Shown here piece after piece: positions 21,678 to 32,794 of a stretch of 64,000 bases of DNA. A program made the position numbers and the translations under genes. Location of the stretch: positions 27,416,001-27,480,000 of the forward strand of contig NC_090708.1 of the NCBI RefSeq assembly GCF_040954835.1, written 5' to 3'. Position 1 is the first letter of the stretch, and each line of letters starts with the position of its first letter. The notes under the pieces are model-generated. The model saw nothing but the letters and a program-made list of their open reading frames with translations, was not told the DNA's origin and made no database searches. Origin of the DNA: Lepisosteus oculatus. Its lineage: Eukaryota; Chordata; Actinopteri; Semionotiformes; Lepisosteidae.

Positions 21678-23289
21678 ATATATAAACCACTGTCTGACTT
21701 GATCAAAGAAATATAATAGATATTGTTTTGCTTTTTACTTTTTATTTTTTATCGTTGTTACAGTATGTCATTGCTATGCATTAAACAAAATCAGTAAGGG
21801 ATACAGTATGTTAGAATAATAGTGAAGATCAAGGATGGATATGCCATCTGTAATCCTACAATCAAGTAGTGCTACAGGATTCATGTATTCATTAAATCAA
21901 CAAGAAGAAGCATGGTAAAATTAAGATTTTAGCAATCATTTCATTAGATAGTACATTCCTCCTCTTCTAATTTGTATATCAAACTTGTTTGAAAGACATT
22001 TAAAACTCCTTCTTGTCCTTCCTGAAAAGGGTTAACAGTCATTGTGCATTTTCTATTATTGGTCCTGTACCAGGACCAATTTCTAAAGTCAATTGGACCT
22101 CAATAGAAGTAAAACAGCTCATTACAGGTATGTACCATAGTGCGACATTCCTACTTGTAATTAACCTTAAGCCGTGTATAACAATTTTTTTAATTGACTT
22201 AATTTGGATTACATTTTGCATATTTGTGTAAGCAAAGCATTTGCACTTCTGGTTAGGAGGAGTTTATTCATACAACACATTCCCTTTCTCAGTGTAAAGA
22301 TTCTGTGCATGGAATCCACTTTTGAGATGATGTCTTAATGTCATTGCACACAAATCACACAGACAGCTCTTCAGTCTTCAAACCACAGAGCCATCTTTTG
22401 CATTCAACTATTGAAGATCATGGTATCATTGTCACTGTTTGCCACTGGTTGGCACTGATATATGATGCTGAGCCCAGAATGAAGCAGTCTTGAACAGATT
22501 TAAATGTGTAATTATATTAATTATGACAAAATGTGTTTTTGTTGGATACCCGACTGTCTTAATGGAAGAAGTGCAGTTCTCTATTTTTTAGATAAGTTAA
22601 ATAACCTGCAAGAAAAAAAATCTCCTAACAAGCCAATTTCCAATTTAGTCACTGATTTAGAATATGAAGTAAACATGTGTGAAAACAAATGTATAAGGTT
22701 TTGGTTTAACATCTTCAGAGCTCAATAAAAACTGTAACAATGAATAATGTCTGACTCATTAACTATCAGAATAATAAGTCTTGTAAGTGGTTTAAATAAG
22801 ACTAATAATTCGGTTTTAATACAAACTAATTTTTAACATGTTACATAATACCTGCCCCTGAATAAAGTACTACCATAAGAACGTGTTAATACTAAAATAC
22901 AGAAATGTAAAAGAATATCAAAAGGTATACACAAAATTTTGTCTCTTCTTCTTTACATTTCATGTACACTCAACACAGAAGGCCCAACCCCCGTATCAGA
23001 AGCAGTGATGCAAAAATGCTAACCTCATTGTTAATATGTTGCCTTGTTATATTGATACAAATCAGAAAATATTTATTATATTCAGGGGTTAAAATAATGC
23101 ATTGCAACTTCTGTCATTTCAGGTGTATTCAGTCATTTTTGGCATAGCAGTATATGCTAAAATACATGTAAATATATCTTTATCATGATAAAGGTATGCA
23201 ATACAAGTTTCACAAAATTTTCATTAAAATATTATATTTAATAATTATTCATGAGATATTCTTGTAAATTGTAAATTAATTACCTCCAG
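21678..23289 (+). other. Intron of the intact OR gene, second part; duplicated at 62.1-63.9 kb
   Basis: From about 22240 this is matched in reverse at 62057-63900: shared blocks include CCAATTTCCAATTTAGTCACTGAT, GTAAACCACAGAGCCA-like and GGCCCAACCCCCGTATCAGA. There is a 10-bp-arm palindrome at 22058-22080. No gene. It ends in TACCTCCAG, the splice acceptor of the coding exon. Confidence 0.65.
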
Positions 23290-23308
23290 GGTACCCCTGA
23301 CTTGAGCC

Positions 23309-24256
23309 ATGAGCAGACCCAACATCACTCTGCACTCTGAATTCATCATTGTGGGACTGCCAACTCCAGATGAACAGGACACTGCACTCTTTATCATCTT
23401 CCTCATCCTCTTCTTGGCTACATTCCTGGGCAACCTGCTCATTGTGGTGCTGATTTCCCTGGACCACCGACTCCACATGCCCATGTACTTCTTCCTGTGG
23501 AACCTGTCTGTCTTAGACATATTAATGACAACATCAATCATACCCAAGATGCTAGCTGGTCTGTTAGGTCAGAAAACCATCTCATTCACAGGTTGCTTTG
23601 GACAGATGTACTTTATCATCTCATTTACAGCTGTGGAAGGATTCCTTGTTGCAGCAATGGCTTATGACAGATATGTTGCTGTAGTGAAACCACTGCATTA
23701 CAACACCTTAATCAGCACCAAGGTTTGTATTACAATGACGACCGCAGCCTGGGTACTCGGCGTCCTTGCCTCACTTTTGTCGGTCGTCCCAGCAAGCACT
23801 TTGCCATTCTGTGGATCAAACCTTATCCTACATATTGTCTGTGACTACCGCACTGTAATGGTATTAGCTTGTGGCGATGTTACAGCTCAAATCAATTTTA
23901 CCCTGTTAATTGCCACACTTGCAATCTGCATCCAATTTTTCTATGTCTTATGGACATATTGTAGAATCATAGCATCAGTAATGAAACTGAAAACTGTGGA
24001 GAGCCGTAAGAAGGCCTTCTCAATGTGCTCCTCACATGTGACTGTCGTCTTTCTATACTATGTTTCTGGTGCTGTGGTTTATATTGGGTTGAGGGTTGAG
24101 AGTATCCCTCCTGATGGGCGCATCATCATTGGTGCAGTTTTCTATTTCCTCACCCCTTTGCTCAACCCCATCATATACAGCATAAGGAATGAGAAAATCA
24201 AGGCAGCAGCTCACAGATACTTTAAACTGAGAGCACTTATTATGAATAAGACATAA
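23309..24256 (+). CDS. Olfactory receptor, intact, 315 aa
   Basis: Seven-transmembrane odorant GPCR of olfactory sensory neurons, coupling to Golf/adenylyl cyclase by family knowledge. Visible: N-glycosylation site NIT (5-7); GN in TM1 (41-42); PMYFFLWNLS (58-67); C96 at the top of TM3, pairing with the second extracellular loop, which holds C168, C178 and C188; MAYDRYVAVVKPLHY (117-131); KKAFSMCSSHVT (234-245) in TM6; PLLNPIIY (283-290) in TM7. Length is normal for the family. The start is set by homology among all four copies and by the acceptor CTCCAG ending at 23289. Promoter P2 with its inserted LTR lies 3.2-3.9 kb upstream. The ligand cannot be inferred. The exact fish OR subgroup is unresolved. 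Confidence 0.93.
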   Translation: MSRPNITLHSEFIIVGLPTPDEQDTALFIIFLILFLATFLGNLLIVVLISLDHRLHMPMYFFLWNLSVLDILMTTSIIPKMLAGLLGQKTISFTGCFGQMYFIISFTAVEGFLVAAMAYDRYVAVVKPLHYNTLISTKVCITMTTAAWVLGVLASLLSVVPASTLPFCGSNLILHIVCDYRTVMVLACGDVTAQINFTLLIATLAICIQFFYVLWTYCRIIASVMKLKTVESRKKAFSMCSSHVTVVFLYYVSGAVVYIGLRVESIPPDGRIIIGAVFYFLTPLLNPIIYSIRNEKIKAAAHRYFKLRALIMNKT

Positions 24257-24500
24257 TATCAGGGATGTTAATGTTCAATACTAAAAAAGAATCAAGGTGA
24301 TATATTTATATATCTTAAAAAAATAATTTTCAGAATCACATTACAAATGTAATTGATTTGTTTTCCTTTTCTTCAATTTCATACAGCTAAACTTTAATAA
24401 ACATATTTTTTACGACAGAATGTGGAAGAAGTTACATTTCTAGTGCAGCCTAATAGGAGTACTATTTAGTAGTAATGTAGAAATACTGTACAGTTTGAAA
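24257..24500 (+). other. 3' flank of the intact OR
   Basis: AT-rich; its first part matches 13678-13770. An AATAAA at about 24395 could serve as polyadenylation signal. Confidence 0.4.
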
Positions 24501-24625
24501 TTTATTAATGACTGACACGATGGTGCAGTGGTTAGCATTGTTGCCTCTGCTTGGAGTTTGTATTTTCTCCTTGTGTTCACATAGGTTTCCTCCAGATACT
24601 CAGTCTTCTCTTACAGACTGAAGGT
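24500..24625 (+). repeat. Fragment of the common fish interspersed repeat
   Basis: GATGGTGCAGTGGTTAGCA, then TTCTCCTTGTGTTC and GGTTTCCTCCAGATACTC are the middle part of the repeat described at 13946. Confidence 0.65.
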
Positions 24626-24639
24626 TTTTTTTTTTGCAA

Positions 24640-25265
24640 ATTTCCTTAACTACATCAAAAAAAATAAACATTCTCTTATTTGTAAAACTTTGCATGCAAT
24701 AAAAAACTTTCAGAATGACGGTGATTTTCCGTTATCAATCTGTACAAGTGGATGACGGTGCCGGATTTGCACATTTAAAGAGTCCCTCCAAGCCCTACCA
24801 CCTGCTTTTGTCCATTAGTCCCTCTACAGGGCCCAAAGTCCTTTCCAGCACTCCCTCGTGATGGGGAAACCCCATTTGGTGACGTCATGCTTCATCCTTC
24901 TTCTGAGGTCTACCAGGATCCTCTCCATCAGCTCCCTTGCTCCCCACTCTGCATGTGCTGGGTGAGAGTGTTCCTCATGTTCCGCAGGCCATGTTTTGTG
25001 AGGGACAGCAGCAGCCACAGTAGGAACTGTATCCTCTTGTCCAATCCGGTTGGTACCAGCCCCAGCAGAATGTACCGGTAACTGAGCACAGCTCCCGCTC
25101 CCAGGAGTTGCATAATGTTGTCCAATCTGCCCAACACCGTTTTGGTGAAGGACCAGCTCCAGAACAAGTGCTCCTGAGTCTCCTTGCTGAAATATGTGTC
25201 CCGGGGGCAATGCGGGTTTCTGGTGAGCGAGTGTCTTTACAGGACCTCTCTGCTTTCCAGCCTCC
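24640..25265 (-). mobile_element. Tx1-like LINE, 3' end fragment
   Basis: Read on the minus strand, several frames match the C-terminal part of the LINE at 33977-35690: FWSWSFTKTVLGRLDN, LLWLLLSLTKHGLRN, MERILVDLRRRMKHD and TRECWKGLW. The zinc-finger-like and downstream region of the ORF2 protein is therefore present, frameshifted, without RT. The 3' end lies in the A-rich stretch near 24640-24665 (T-rich on plus). Confidence 0.7.
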
Positions 25266-25274
25266 GAAGGTATT

Positions 25275-25490
25275 TTTTTTTCCGACAAAATATATTTTAT
25301 TCCACGAAAAAAAAAACGTCTCAAAAAGAAACATCTCACACATATTAATACTCGACGTAATAAAAACAACAGCGGAACGGTGGTGATTGTCCGTTATCAA
25401 TCATTGCAAGTGGGGGCAGATTTGCGCAATTAAGAGAGACCCTCCAAACCCTACCACTTGCTATTGTCCCTTAATCCCTACTGTAACTGA
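25275..25490 (-). mobile_element. Tx1-like LINE, second 3'-UTR copy in tandem
   Basis: GTGATTGTCCGTTATCAATC, AATTxAGAGAGxCCCTCCAA and CCTACCACTTGCT repeat the 3'-UTR seen at 24720-24810. A T-run and AATATATTTTATTCCACG on plus mark its 3' tail at 25275-25310. Its tail lies against the truncated 5' end of the neighbouring copy. Confidence 0.65.
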
Positions 25491-25559
25491 GAGCAGCAGC
25501 ACACTAACCCACAGTAGAGCTTTTTGGAGAACCTGAATACCCATTTTTAATAACATACT

Positions 25560-26740
25560 TGTGATTGCCCAGATTAAATATTTTTTAGTAAAATAAATTA
25601 AATGTCAACAAAAAACTAAAATGTTGATTGTATAAGTACTCACCCCCTTTTATATGGTAATTCCAAATTAGTTCAAGTGCACAATGTACTGTTATACAAT
25701 TGAGACAAATAGTTGAGTGGCCGTTGTGTGATAATAGCAATTAACACAATTTCAGTATAAATACATACTTGTCTAAGGTCACTATATCAGGAGATATTTC
25801 AAATTTCAAAGGTAAAGAAAAAATTATAAAACAAATTTATAGAAACCAAATGACCCTTTGAGCACAGTGAAGGCAATCATAAAGTGAAGTGGGGGGTGTA
25901 TTATACTATGCAGACTCTGTAGAGCAGTTTGTCTCAAAATTGAGCATCCAGGGAGGAAAAGCTGCCAGTGTGAACCTAAATTTGACTTATGCAAAAGCTA
26001 GCGATTCTGATATCAGAGAAACTTTAAGAGTCTGATACTGAAAACATCTGGCAACATATTTTGTAGTGGGACAAAATAAACCTAGGAGTTTTTGGTCTAC
26101 AATCCAAAAGTTAAATCTGGTGCAAACCCAGCATAGTGTATCATTCAGTCAACACCATCTCTGTTGTGGTTGCAGCCTTATGTTATGGGACTCATAGTTA
26201 TTTATCACCGGTGACTAGGAAGGTTTTCAAAATTGAGGAGAAAACAAATAGACCACTAGGCAAATCTTTAAGAGGAAAACTTACTTCACTCTGCAAAAGA
26301 CCAAAAATGTTTAATGAAAATCCCCACCTACGAGCAAAACAGTGACCCAAAGCACAGTGCCCAAGCTACACTGGAGTGGCTTCACAGAAAGAAGTACTGT
26401 AAATGCTGAGTGCCCCAGGCAGAATCCAGAACTGAACCTAATAAAAACTTTGATGTTGGCTGTCCAACAATGATCCTCCACCAACTTTATACAGCCACAA
26501 TTACAGTGTCTAAAGTTGGTGGAGAAATCCAAAAAGACTGACAGCAGTTATTGCTGCTAAAAGGTATTTACATCAAGTATAGAGCAAAGGGATAGAATAT
26601 TTATGTTAAAAATATGTTAGTTTGATTTGTCTTTTTAGATGTTGTTTTTTCTTAAATTTAAGCTTCATTCACCAATAAAGGTGTTAATAGTATTCAAACT
26701 TCCATTAAAAATATTCACATTATGATAATATATACATTAA
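25560..26740 (+). mobile_element. Fossil Tc1-like transposon
   Basis: Heavily mutated, but transposase traces can be read on the plus strand: at about 26130-26190 a piece like the SIMVWGCFSS region, at about 26340-26400 QxDPKHxAQATLEWLHRKK-like sequence with the second catalytic D, and at about 26425 NPELNLI-like sequence. The GTACTCACCCCC block near the left end and CACCAATAAAGGTG near the right are typical of this Tc1 group. A shorter related piece is at 46990-47500 and another at 36050-36200. Confidence 0.6.
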
Positions 26741-26799
26741 TTGTAATTAAATTAGCACATCATTTGAGTGGGATGAATACTTTAAACAGGCCTAGAATA

Positions 26800-28205
26800 T
26801 ATTGATAAAAACGCCTTGGCCAACTTGATCCTTTAAACTTGAATTATGATCACGTTCATACTTACATGGTAAAAGGCTTTCTGCTTCGTTAAGTTTCCTA
26901 TACTGGGTTATACCAACTTAATGATGTACCTATGGGGCAGGTTGATAAGACATGTAGGTAGTATTAACTATCACCAGTGTTCCTAATCTAAAAGGCTAAA
27001 TGAATAAACAAAATATCTTTGTTTATATTTTCTTCATTTTAAAAGACACAGAAGCATTAATTGTAAGAACTTAATATTAGGCCCCGTGTATGTGTGGTGA
27101 ATTCCAACCCCTGGATGACACTATGCAACCCAGAGATAGCACATTAGCAATTTATGAGTGCAGGTTTGGGTGGACTGTCATGGATTTGCAGACCCCCCCT
27201 CCCCCAGGCACCTATGATGTACCAGTGGTCCTGTTTCAGAGAAGCATGCACAGTCCCATATAGGACTGTACAAACATTTTATTTTCAACTCACACAAAAC
27301 TTATTGTCCTGAAAGGTCTTTCACTTGTTGTTTTCCTTCCAGGACACTTGGCACACTAAACACTGAACTGATTTCACTCTAGATCATTTTTTCTTTACAA
27401 AATGCAATTCATAACCAAATCTTTGCAAGTTGTTATCTCTTACTCTTCAAACTTAAATCGATTTTAGCACTGCCATCTGGATCCTGATGTGAAATCACAA
27501 GAGTTGAATAAATCTAAACTCTCTACAGATGCCATTAATTCAACCTCCCTGAGCTGTAGAAGAAAATGCGATGCGCATCTGGCTACTAAAAACCACTGAA
27601 CATCCTGTGGAATTGGGCCGATTGTATAATTTTTGGTAGTATTTGTTTTTGCGAAGAAGTACATTTTTTAGAAATAAATAACTGGTTTGTGTGCACTGTC
27701 ACACTTCAGATTAATTTTGGTCTCCAAAACATAGTAGCAGCTTCAATTGCTAAATTGTTTAATTTTTCTTACATACATTAAGAAAAACATCTTAAGAAGG
27801 CAGAATTTGAATCTGAAAAGCTGCTAGTGAGGCATGATATAGGCAGTATATTCGTAGTTTCTTTTAGTTATTTTTTGTAGTTGTTTTAGTCTTTTTTTTT
27901 AAAAAGGATTCCATTTTACCAGGAAGATGTCAGACTTAAGCTACATCAAAAGACCAACACCCTGTATATACAGGATTTCCAAACACATTTGGACTCATGT
28001 TGCTTCTCAAATGCACAGTAAGGTTTTGAGTCATTTGGCATAATTCTGATATACTGATTTAAGCTTTTTTTACTTTCATTAAAAACAAACAAAAACAGCA
28101 ACAACATTTCTATAGTATATAAGAACATTTCTCCAAACATACTGTAAAAGAAGATGCATTGCAAACATACATATTAATTTATATTTTCCCTGCTTTTTTA
28201 TGTAC
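26800..28205 (-). repeat. Intron-like segment duplicated at 47.5-48.84 kb
   Basis: Blocks such as CCTTGGCCAAC(T/G)TGAT, TACATGGTAAA and GGGxCAGGTTGAT occur in the same order at 47525-47680. On both copies an OR promoter module of minus orientation follows (P3 here, P4 there). So this should be the start of an OR intron on the minus strand. No coding exon follows on that strand before the next genes. Confidence 0.55.
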
Positions 28206-28420
28206 CTGGAGTCTGAGTCTATCCTCTGTGCTCTTCCAGTACTGAACACACAAATAGCCGCTGAACAAGAAAATCTTTCTCTAATATCAGTTGCTTATAT
28301 GGGCAGGTCTACACAGTGATCCTAGAGGCCAAGGAGTGCAGAGCTGTAACTGTGGCACTTATTAATCCAGAGACAGAAAGTGAGAACTAGAGGGAACAGG
28401 CCCAAAGGGCAATTGGAAAA
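28206..28420 (-). promoter_or_regulatory. OR promoter and exon 1, module P3 (no coding exon downstream)
   Basis: On the minus strand: GGATTAATAAGTGCCACAG (28367-28349), CTCTAGGATCACTG (28326-28313), TATA-like CATATAAG (28301-28294), then an exon of about 60-70 bases ending CTCCAG at 28206 followed by a donor, GTACAT (28205-28200). Boxes are in the same order as in the other four modules but with more changes. Toward lower coordinates there is no minus-strand OR exon: LINE fragments occupy 24.6-25.5 kb and the ORs at 23.3 and 12.7 kb face the other way. The module is an orphan in this window. Confidence 0.65.
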
Positions 28421-28640
28421 AAATAATCACTTTGTAAACAGCTACTTTTATACTAAATACAAGTGTAGTATTAATGCTTACGTATAAGCCATATAATTAA
28501 GTATTGCTGTGGATTCCTCATTGAGGCTTCTCTTTAGCCACAGACTAGCTAATGATCTTCCTAATAGAGAAGGTAAACCCATGTAATTTAATATTACAAC
28601 TAAAATTAAGCATCTCCATAGAGAAGAGGACTTTCATCCA
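28421..28640. other. Upstream flank of module P3, no gene
   Basis: AT-rich. It has partial similarity to the flank of P4 (GGCAAATGGAAAAAAA-like near 28410 and 49030). Confidence 0.4.
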
Positions 28641-29230
28641 TAACCTTCAGATGGCACCTCAGCTGACCCATTCTAGGGGTTCCTAGAGCAGATACAGGAA
28701 CAATCTGAGAAAGCAGATGCCCTGGAAACGGAAAAGCAGTGTCAACAGCTGCATGAGATCTTCCAGGATTTCCAGGAAGTTTCGTGGGGGGTGCCTATGA
28801 CTGTGGGGTAACAGATTTGCACGTACGCATTCCCTCTACCCCTGGCCTTTGTCAGGCAGTATCGCATTCTCCTCGCGGCAGATGGATCCATAAAACAGAC
28901 ACTGGATGCTCTACTAGAGCATCAGATCATAAGGGAGTGTAACTCCACTTATAACTCCCCACAGTGGCCAGTGCTGAAACCTAATGGTAAGTGGCATTTG
29001 ACCATTAATTACCAGCAGCTGAATAAGCAGGTTCCCTTGTCACGATTGCCAATGATCTACCTAGATCAAGAGTTAGCCAAGGTGACAACGGCAAAATATT
29101 TCACCACTGTGGATGTGGCCAATGGGTTCTAGACCCTTAAGGTAGAGCCCACAGACCAGTACAAACTGGCCTTTTCCTTTGATTTTATTTTCTTGGTGAG
29201 CATGTGCAGGCTTGTTTTAGTTTTTAGTGG
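28640..29230 (+). pseudogene. Retrovirus-like RT fragment, inverted copy of 3.7-4.2 kb
   Basis: Contains the linker end and the first part of RT of the LTR element described on the minus strand at 3691-4504. At 28850-29200 the RT fingers/palm region reads through a region like STYNSPQWPVLKPNGKW, DQELAKVTTAKYFTTVDVAN and a premature stop after GF (TAG at about 29130). No LTR, gag or integrase is attached in normal order. Inactive. Confidence 0.75.
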
Positions 29231-30420
29231 TCCTTTGTATTATGGGTGCTATGTAGGAGTAATTGGTGGTGTGCCTGTCATGGCATTCAGGTTAGAGGAT
29301 TTTACTCTGTGCCCGATGTTGGAGCAGTTTGAGAAATGTTGCTAATATAGATATCTTATTGATAGCAGGTTTCTTTAGTTTCTTGGTTTCCCTAAGGATA
29401 TCAGAGTGTCTCCTTTAGATTTAGATTAAAAATCTTCTATTTAGAAGAGCTTTAATTTCAAAAGGGCAAATGTCTTGTGACTTTAGTGTGTTATTGCAAG
29501 GCACAGAGATGGGGTATGTGAAAGTGCATTTACAGTTAAATTCAATTACTGGCTTTGTAAAGGTAGGGGTTTGACCTGCAGTAGTATGGGTGTGGTAAAA
29601 TGTAACATAATATGTGCTGTGGTGAAAATGCTATTGAGTACAGAACATTATTTCCTAATGTCAAAAGAAATGCATATGTAGTTTATACTTATCTGAGTAA
29701 AAACAGTAAATAGAGAAAGAGTTTCACAAATTAAAGAGAGATTGAATCCAAAACTCATACAAAATACATACTGTAATTGTAAACGTTTTTGAGATCGTGT
29801 ATGTGTTACTGTGCTTCATATGGTCAGGATTTTTGCATACAGAGATTTGAATAATAATTCTCACATTATGAAATCACATACTTGACAAATCCATTTTATA
29901 CAAGCCTCTGTGTAATTGTGCAGTAACTAATAATAAAAAAAGAATTCTAAAAATCCTAACAGGTGCTAGATGCTGCTTATATAAAAAAGTAGAACATTTT
30001 CACAGTTGCGATCTTTAAAATGTCTGCATTTTTTGAAGGCTCTGTGTTTTGCTTGCAACATTATTGATACCTGAAACACTGTTTCTCAAGGGCTGTGAAA
30101 ACAAGAACAAATCACCCTCAACAAAATTCAAGCAGTTTGAAATTATTATTTATTATACATAAGTTAATATTGTTGATATTAATTAAAAATATGCTTATGC
30201 TTTGGTTATTTGCATATTTAGCTTCCACTCCTCCTCCACTTTTTTGCAGTTTATCATTCTCAGGGGGTCCCAGCCTTGTCTAATTTTTTCACTTATCCTT
30301 CAGTGGTCTCTTTAATATCACTTTATTTGAGATTATAATGATATAATTTGTTCTAAGGCTTATTGTAAACTGATGGAAATGGTCTCTACTTCTCCCATTG
30401 ATAGTATTCACTTTTATTAA
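29231..30420 (+). repeat. Second arm of the inverted duplication with 2.5-3.7 kb
   Basis: Continues the reverse match to 2481-3690. Near its left end (29282 on) the plus strand reads MAFRLEDF and QFEKC, a gag-N-terminus-like trace, placed after the RT fragment where a complete element would have further pol sequence. The order suggests recombination between two elements. Confidence 0.6.
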
Positions 30421-30996
30421 ACCCTTTATATCGGAATCTTATTGTAAAGTGCTACCAAAGAGGGAATATTCATGTTACGTCCCCCAGTGTGTCCGTATGT
30501 TTTGTTTTTTTCCACTTCCTGTATTCAGTCACTCCCCCCCATTGTTCCATCACTACACCATGTTTGCCGTTGTGATGTCTTCATCAATCAGTTTCTCAGC
30601 TTATTCAGTATTTAACTTGGAGGTTTTCAGAATGAAATAAAGGGGTATTTTGCTTGATTTCGGTTCAGCTCTGCTCAGTTTTATTTTGCTTTTGTTTTGC
30701 TTCGGCTTCACTTCTCCGTTTTTATTAGTTTTGCTTCGTGTGTGTATGTTTTCGTATAGCTTCAGCTTTTGTTGGTCTGTGTTCGTCTTCTTGTACTTTT
30801 GTTTGTTTGTGTTTATTCTGTATTTCGCCAATACCTTCCCCAAACTTGTTATATCAGTCTCTGTGCTTTTTTGTACCCTATTCCTTGTATCTACTCTTGT
30901 TTGTTTTCCCTTATTGGTATTTGTAGTTCACTTGGGCATTTGTGTGAACTTTTGTATAAAGGATTAGTTTAGGTTGTCGGGTATATTTTGCACATA

Positions 30997-32584
30997 CAGT
31001 GCCTTGCGAAAGTATTCGGCCCCCTTGAACTTTTCAACCTTTTGCCACATTTCAGGCTTCAAACATAAAGATATAATTTTTTTTATTTTATGTGAAGAAT
31101 CACCAACAAGTGGGACACAATTGTGAAGTGGAACGAAATCTATTGGATTTTTGAAACTTTTTTAACTAATAAAAAAAAGGAAAGTGGGGCGTGCAAAATT
31201 ATTCGGCCCCTTTACTTTCAGTGCAGCAAACTCACTCCAGAAGTTCAGCGAGGATCTCTGAATGATCCAATGTTGTCCTAAATGACTGATGGTGATAAAT
31301 AGAATCCACCTGTGTGTAATCAAGTCTCTGTATAAATGCACCTGCTCTGTGATAGTCTCAAGGTTCTGTTGAAAGCGCAGAGAGCATCATGAAGACCAAG
31401 GAACAAACCAGGCAGGTCCGTAATACTGTTGTGGAGAAGTTTAAAGCCGGATTTGGATACAAAAAGATTTCCCAAGCTTCAAACATCCCAAGGAGCACTG
31501 TGCAAGCGATCATCTTGAAATGGAAGGAGTATCAGACCACTGCAAATCTACCAAGACCTGGCCGTCCCTCTAAACTTTCAGCTCAGACAAGGAGAAGACT
31601 GATCAGAGATGCAGCCAAGAGGCCCATGATCACTCTGGATGAACTGCAGAGAACTACAGCTGAGGTGGGAGAGTCTGTCCATAGGACAACAATCAGTCTT
31701 ACACTGCACAAATCTGGCCTTTATGGAAGAGTGGCAAGAAGAAAGCCATTTCTCAAAGATATCCATAAAAAGTCTCGTCTAAAGTTTGCCACAAGCCAGA
31801 TGAAACCAAAATCGAACTTTTTGGCCACAATGCAAAACGATATGTTTGGCGTAAAAGCAACACAGCTCATCACCCTCAACACACCATCCCCACTGTCAAA
31901 CATGGTGGTGGCAGCATCATGGTTTGGGCCTGCTTTTCTTCAGCAGGGACAGGGAAGATGGTTAAAATTGAGGGGAAGATGGATGCAGCCAAATACAGGA
32001 CCATTCTGGATGAAAACCTGTTAGAGTCTGCTAAAGACCTGAAACTGGGACGGAGATTTATCTTCCAACAAGACAATGATCCCAAACATACAGCAAAATC
32101 TACAAAGGAATGGTTCACAAATAAACGTATCCAGGTGTTTGAATGGCCAAGTCAAAGTCCAGACCTGAATCCAATCGAGAATCTGTGGAAAGAGCTGAAA
32201 ACTGCTGTTCACAAACGCTCTCCATCCAACCTCACTGAGCTTGAGCTGTTTTGCAAGGAAGAATGGGCAAGAATTTCAGTCTCTCGATGTGCAAAACTGA
32301 TAGAGACATACCCCAAGCGACTTGCAGCTGTAATCGCAGCAAAAGGTGGCTCTACAAAGTATTAATGCAAGGGGGCCGAATAATTTTGCACGCCCCACTT
32401 TTCATTTTTTTATTAGTTAAAAAAGTTTCAAAAATCCAAGAGATTTCGTTCCACTTCACAATTGTGTCCCACTTGTTGGTGATTCTTCACATAAAATTAA
32501 AAATTTATATCTTTATGTTTGAAGCCTGAAATGTGGCAAAAGGTTGAAAAGTTCAAGGGGGCCGAATACTTTCGCAAGGCACTG
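30997..32584 (+). mobile_element. Tc1 transposon with intact terminal inverted repeats
   Basis: 1588 bases, with near-identical inverted repeats of about 214 bases (30997-31210 and 32371-32584), starting CAGTGCCTTGCGAAAGTATT. TA duplications flank it (30995-30996 and 32585-32586). It encodes one transposase with a single disabling deletion. The near identity of the ends indicates a young insertion. It lies in another repeat that continues on both sides. Confidence 0.95.
31389..32365 (+). pseudogene. Tc1 transposase, inactivated by one short deletion
   Basis: DDE-type transposase. The N-terminal part (from MKTKEQTRQVRN at 31389) has the paired-like helix-turn-helix region: YKKISQASNIPRSTV, then the GRPSKL hook, then a second HTH (TLDELQRTT...VHRTTISLTLHKSG). 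At about 31797 the frame jumps: a stretch ahead of the first catalytic aspartate (roughly 40 bases by comparison with the family) is missing. The C-terminal part then reads from DETKIELFG at 31799 through VKHGGGSIMVWACFSS, QQDNDPKHTAK (second D) and SPDLNPIENLW (E) to the stop at 32365. All three catalytic residues survive, in two frames. Confidence 0.93.
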
Positions 32585-32794
32585 TATACTGTAGTTGGTC
32601 TTTGTATTAGTAACACTAGTTAGGACAGATGAGTGCCTTTTGTCTTGTATGGTTTTTGAGTAGTTAGTGAAGGTAAGATAGGGTGTTAGGTCAGCATTCC
32701 TTCACTTTTATGGTCAGCTCCATTTTGTTTATTTTCTTTTCTTTGGCACCACTCTAGTTCCCTTTCCCTGTGTGTTATTGTGTCTTATTACATA

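Larger units (their letters stand above)
30473..32792 (+). mobile_element. Possible LTR split by a Tc1 insertion
   Basis: 30473 starts TGTTACGTCCCCCAGTGTG, a common start for fish LTRs; TATAAAGGATTAG lies at 30954. After the Tc1 copy the sequence continues at 32587 to a TTATTACA end at about 32792. There is no clear target duplication and the right flank is itself a truncated repeat, so the identification is tentative. Long T-rich open frames on plus (30650-30972) are composition effects. Confidence 0.35.

Noticed and set aside
22058-22080. Perfect palindrome with 10-bp arms as an operator or RNA element
   Set aside because: Short enough to occur by chance in 64 kb; no supporting context.
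30650-30972. Hydrophobic Phe/Cys-rich frames suggesting a membrane protein
   Set aside because: Produced by T-rich DNA in a probable LTR; three frames are open in parallel, so this is composition.
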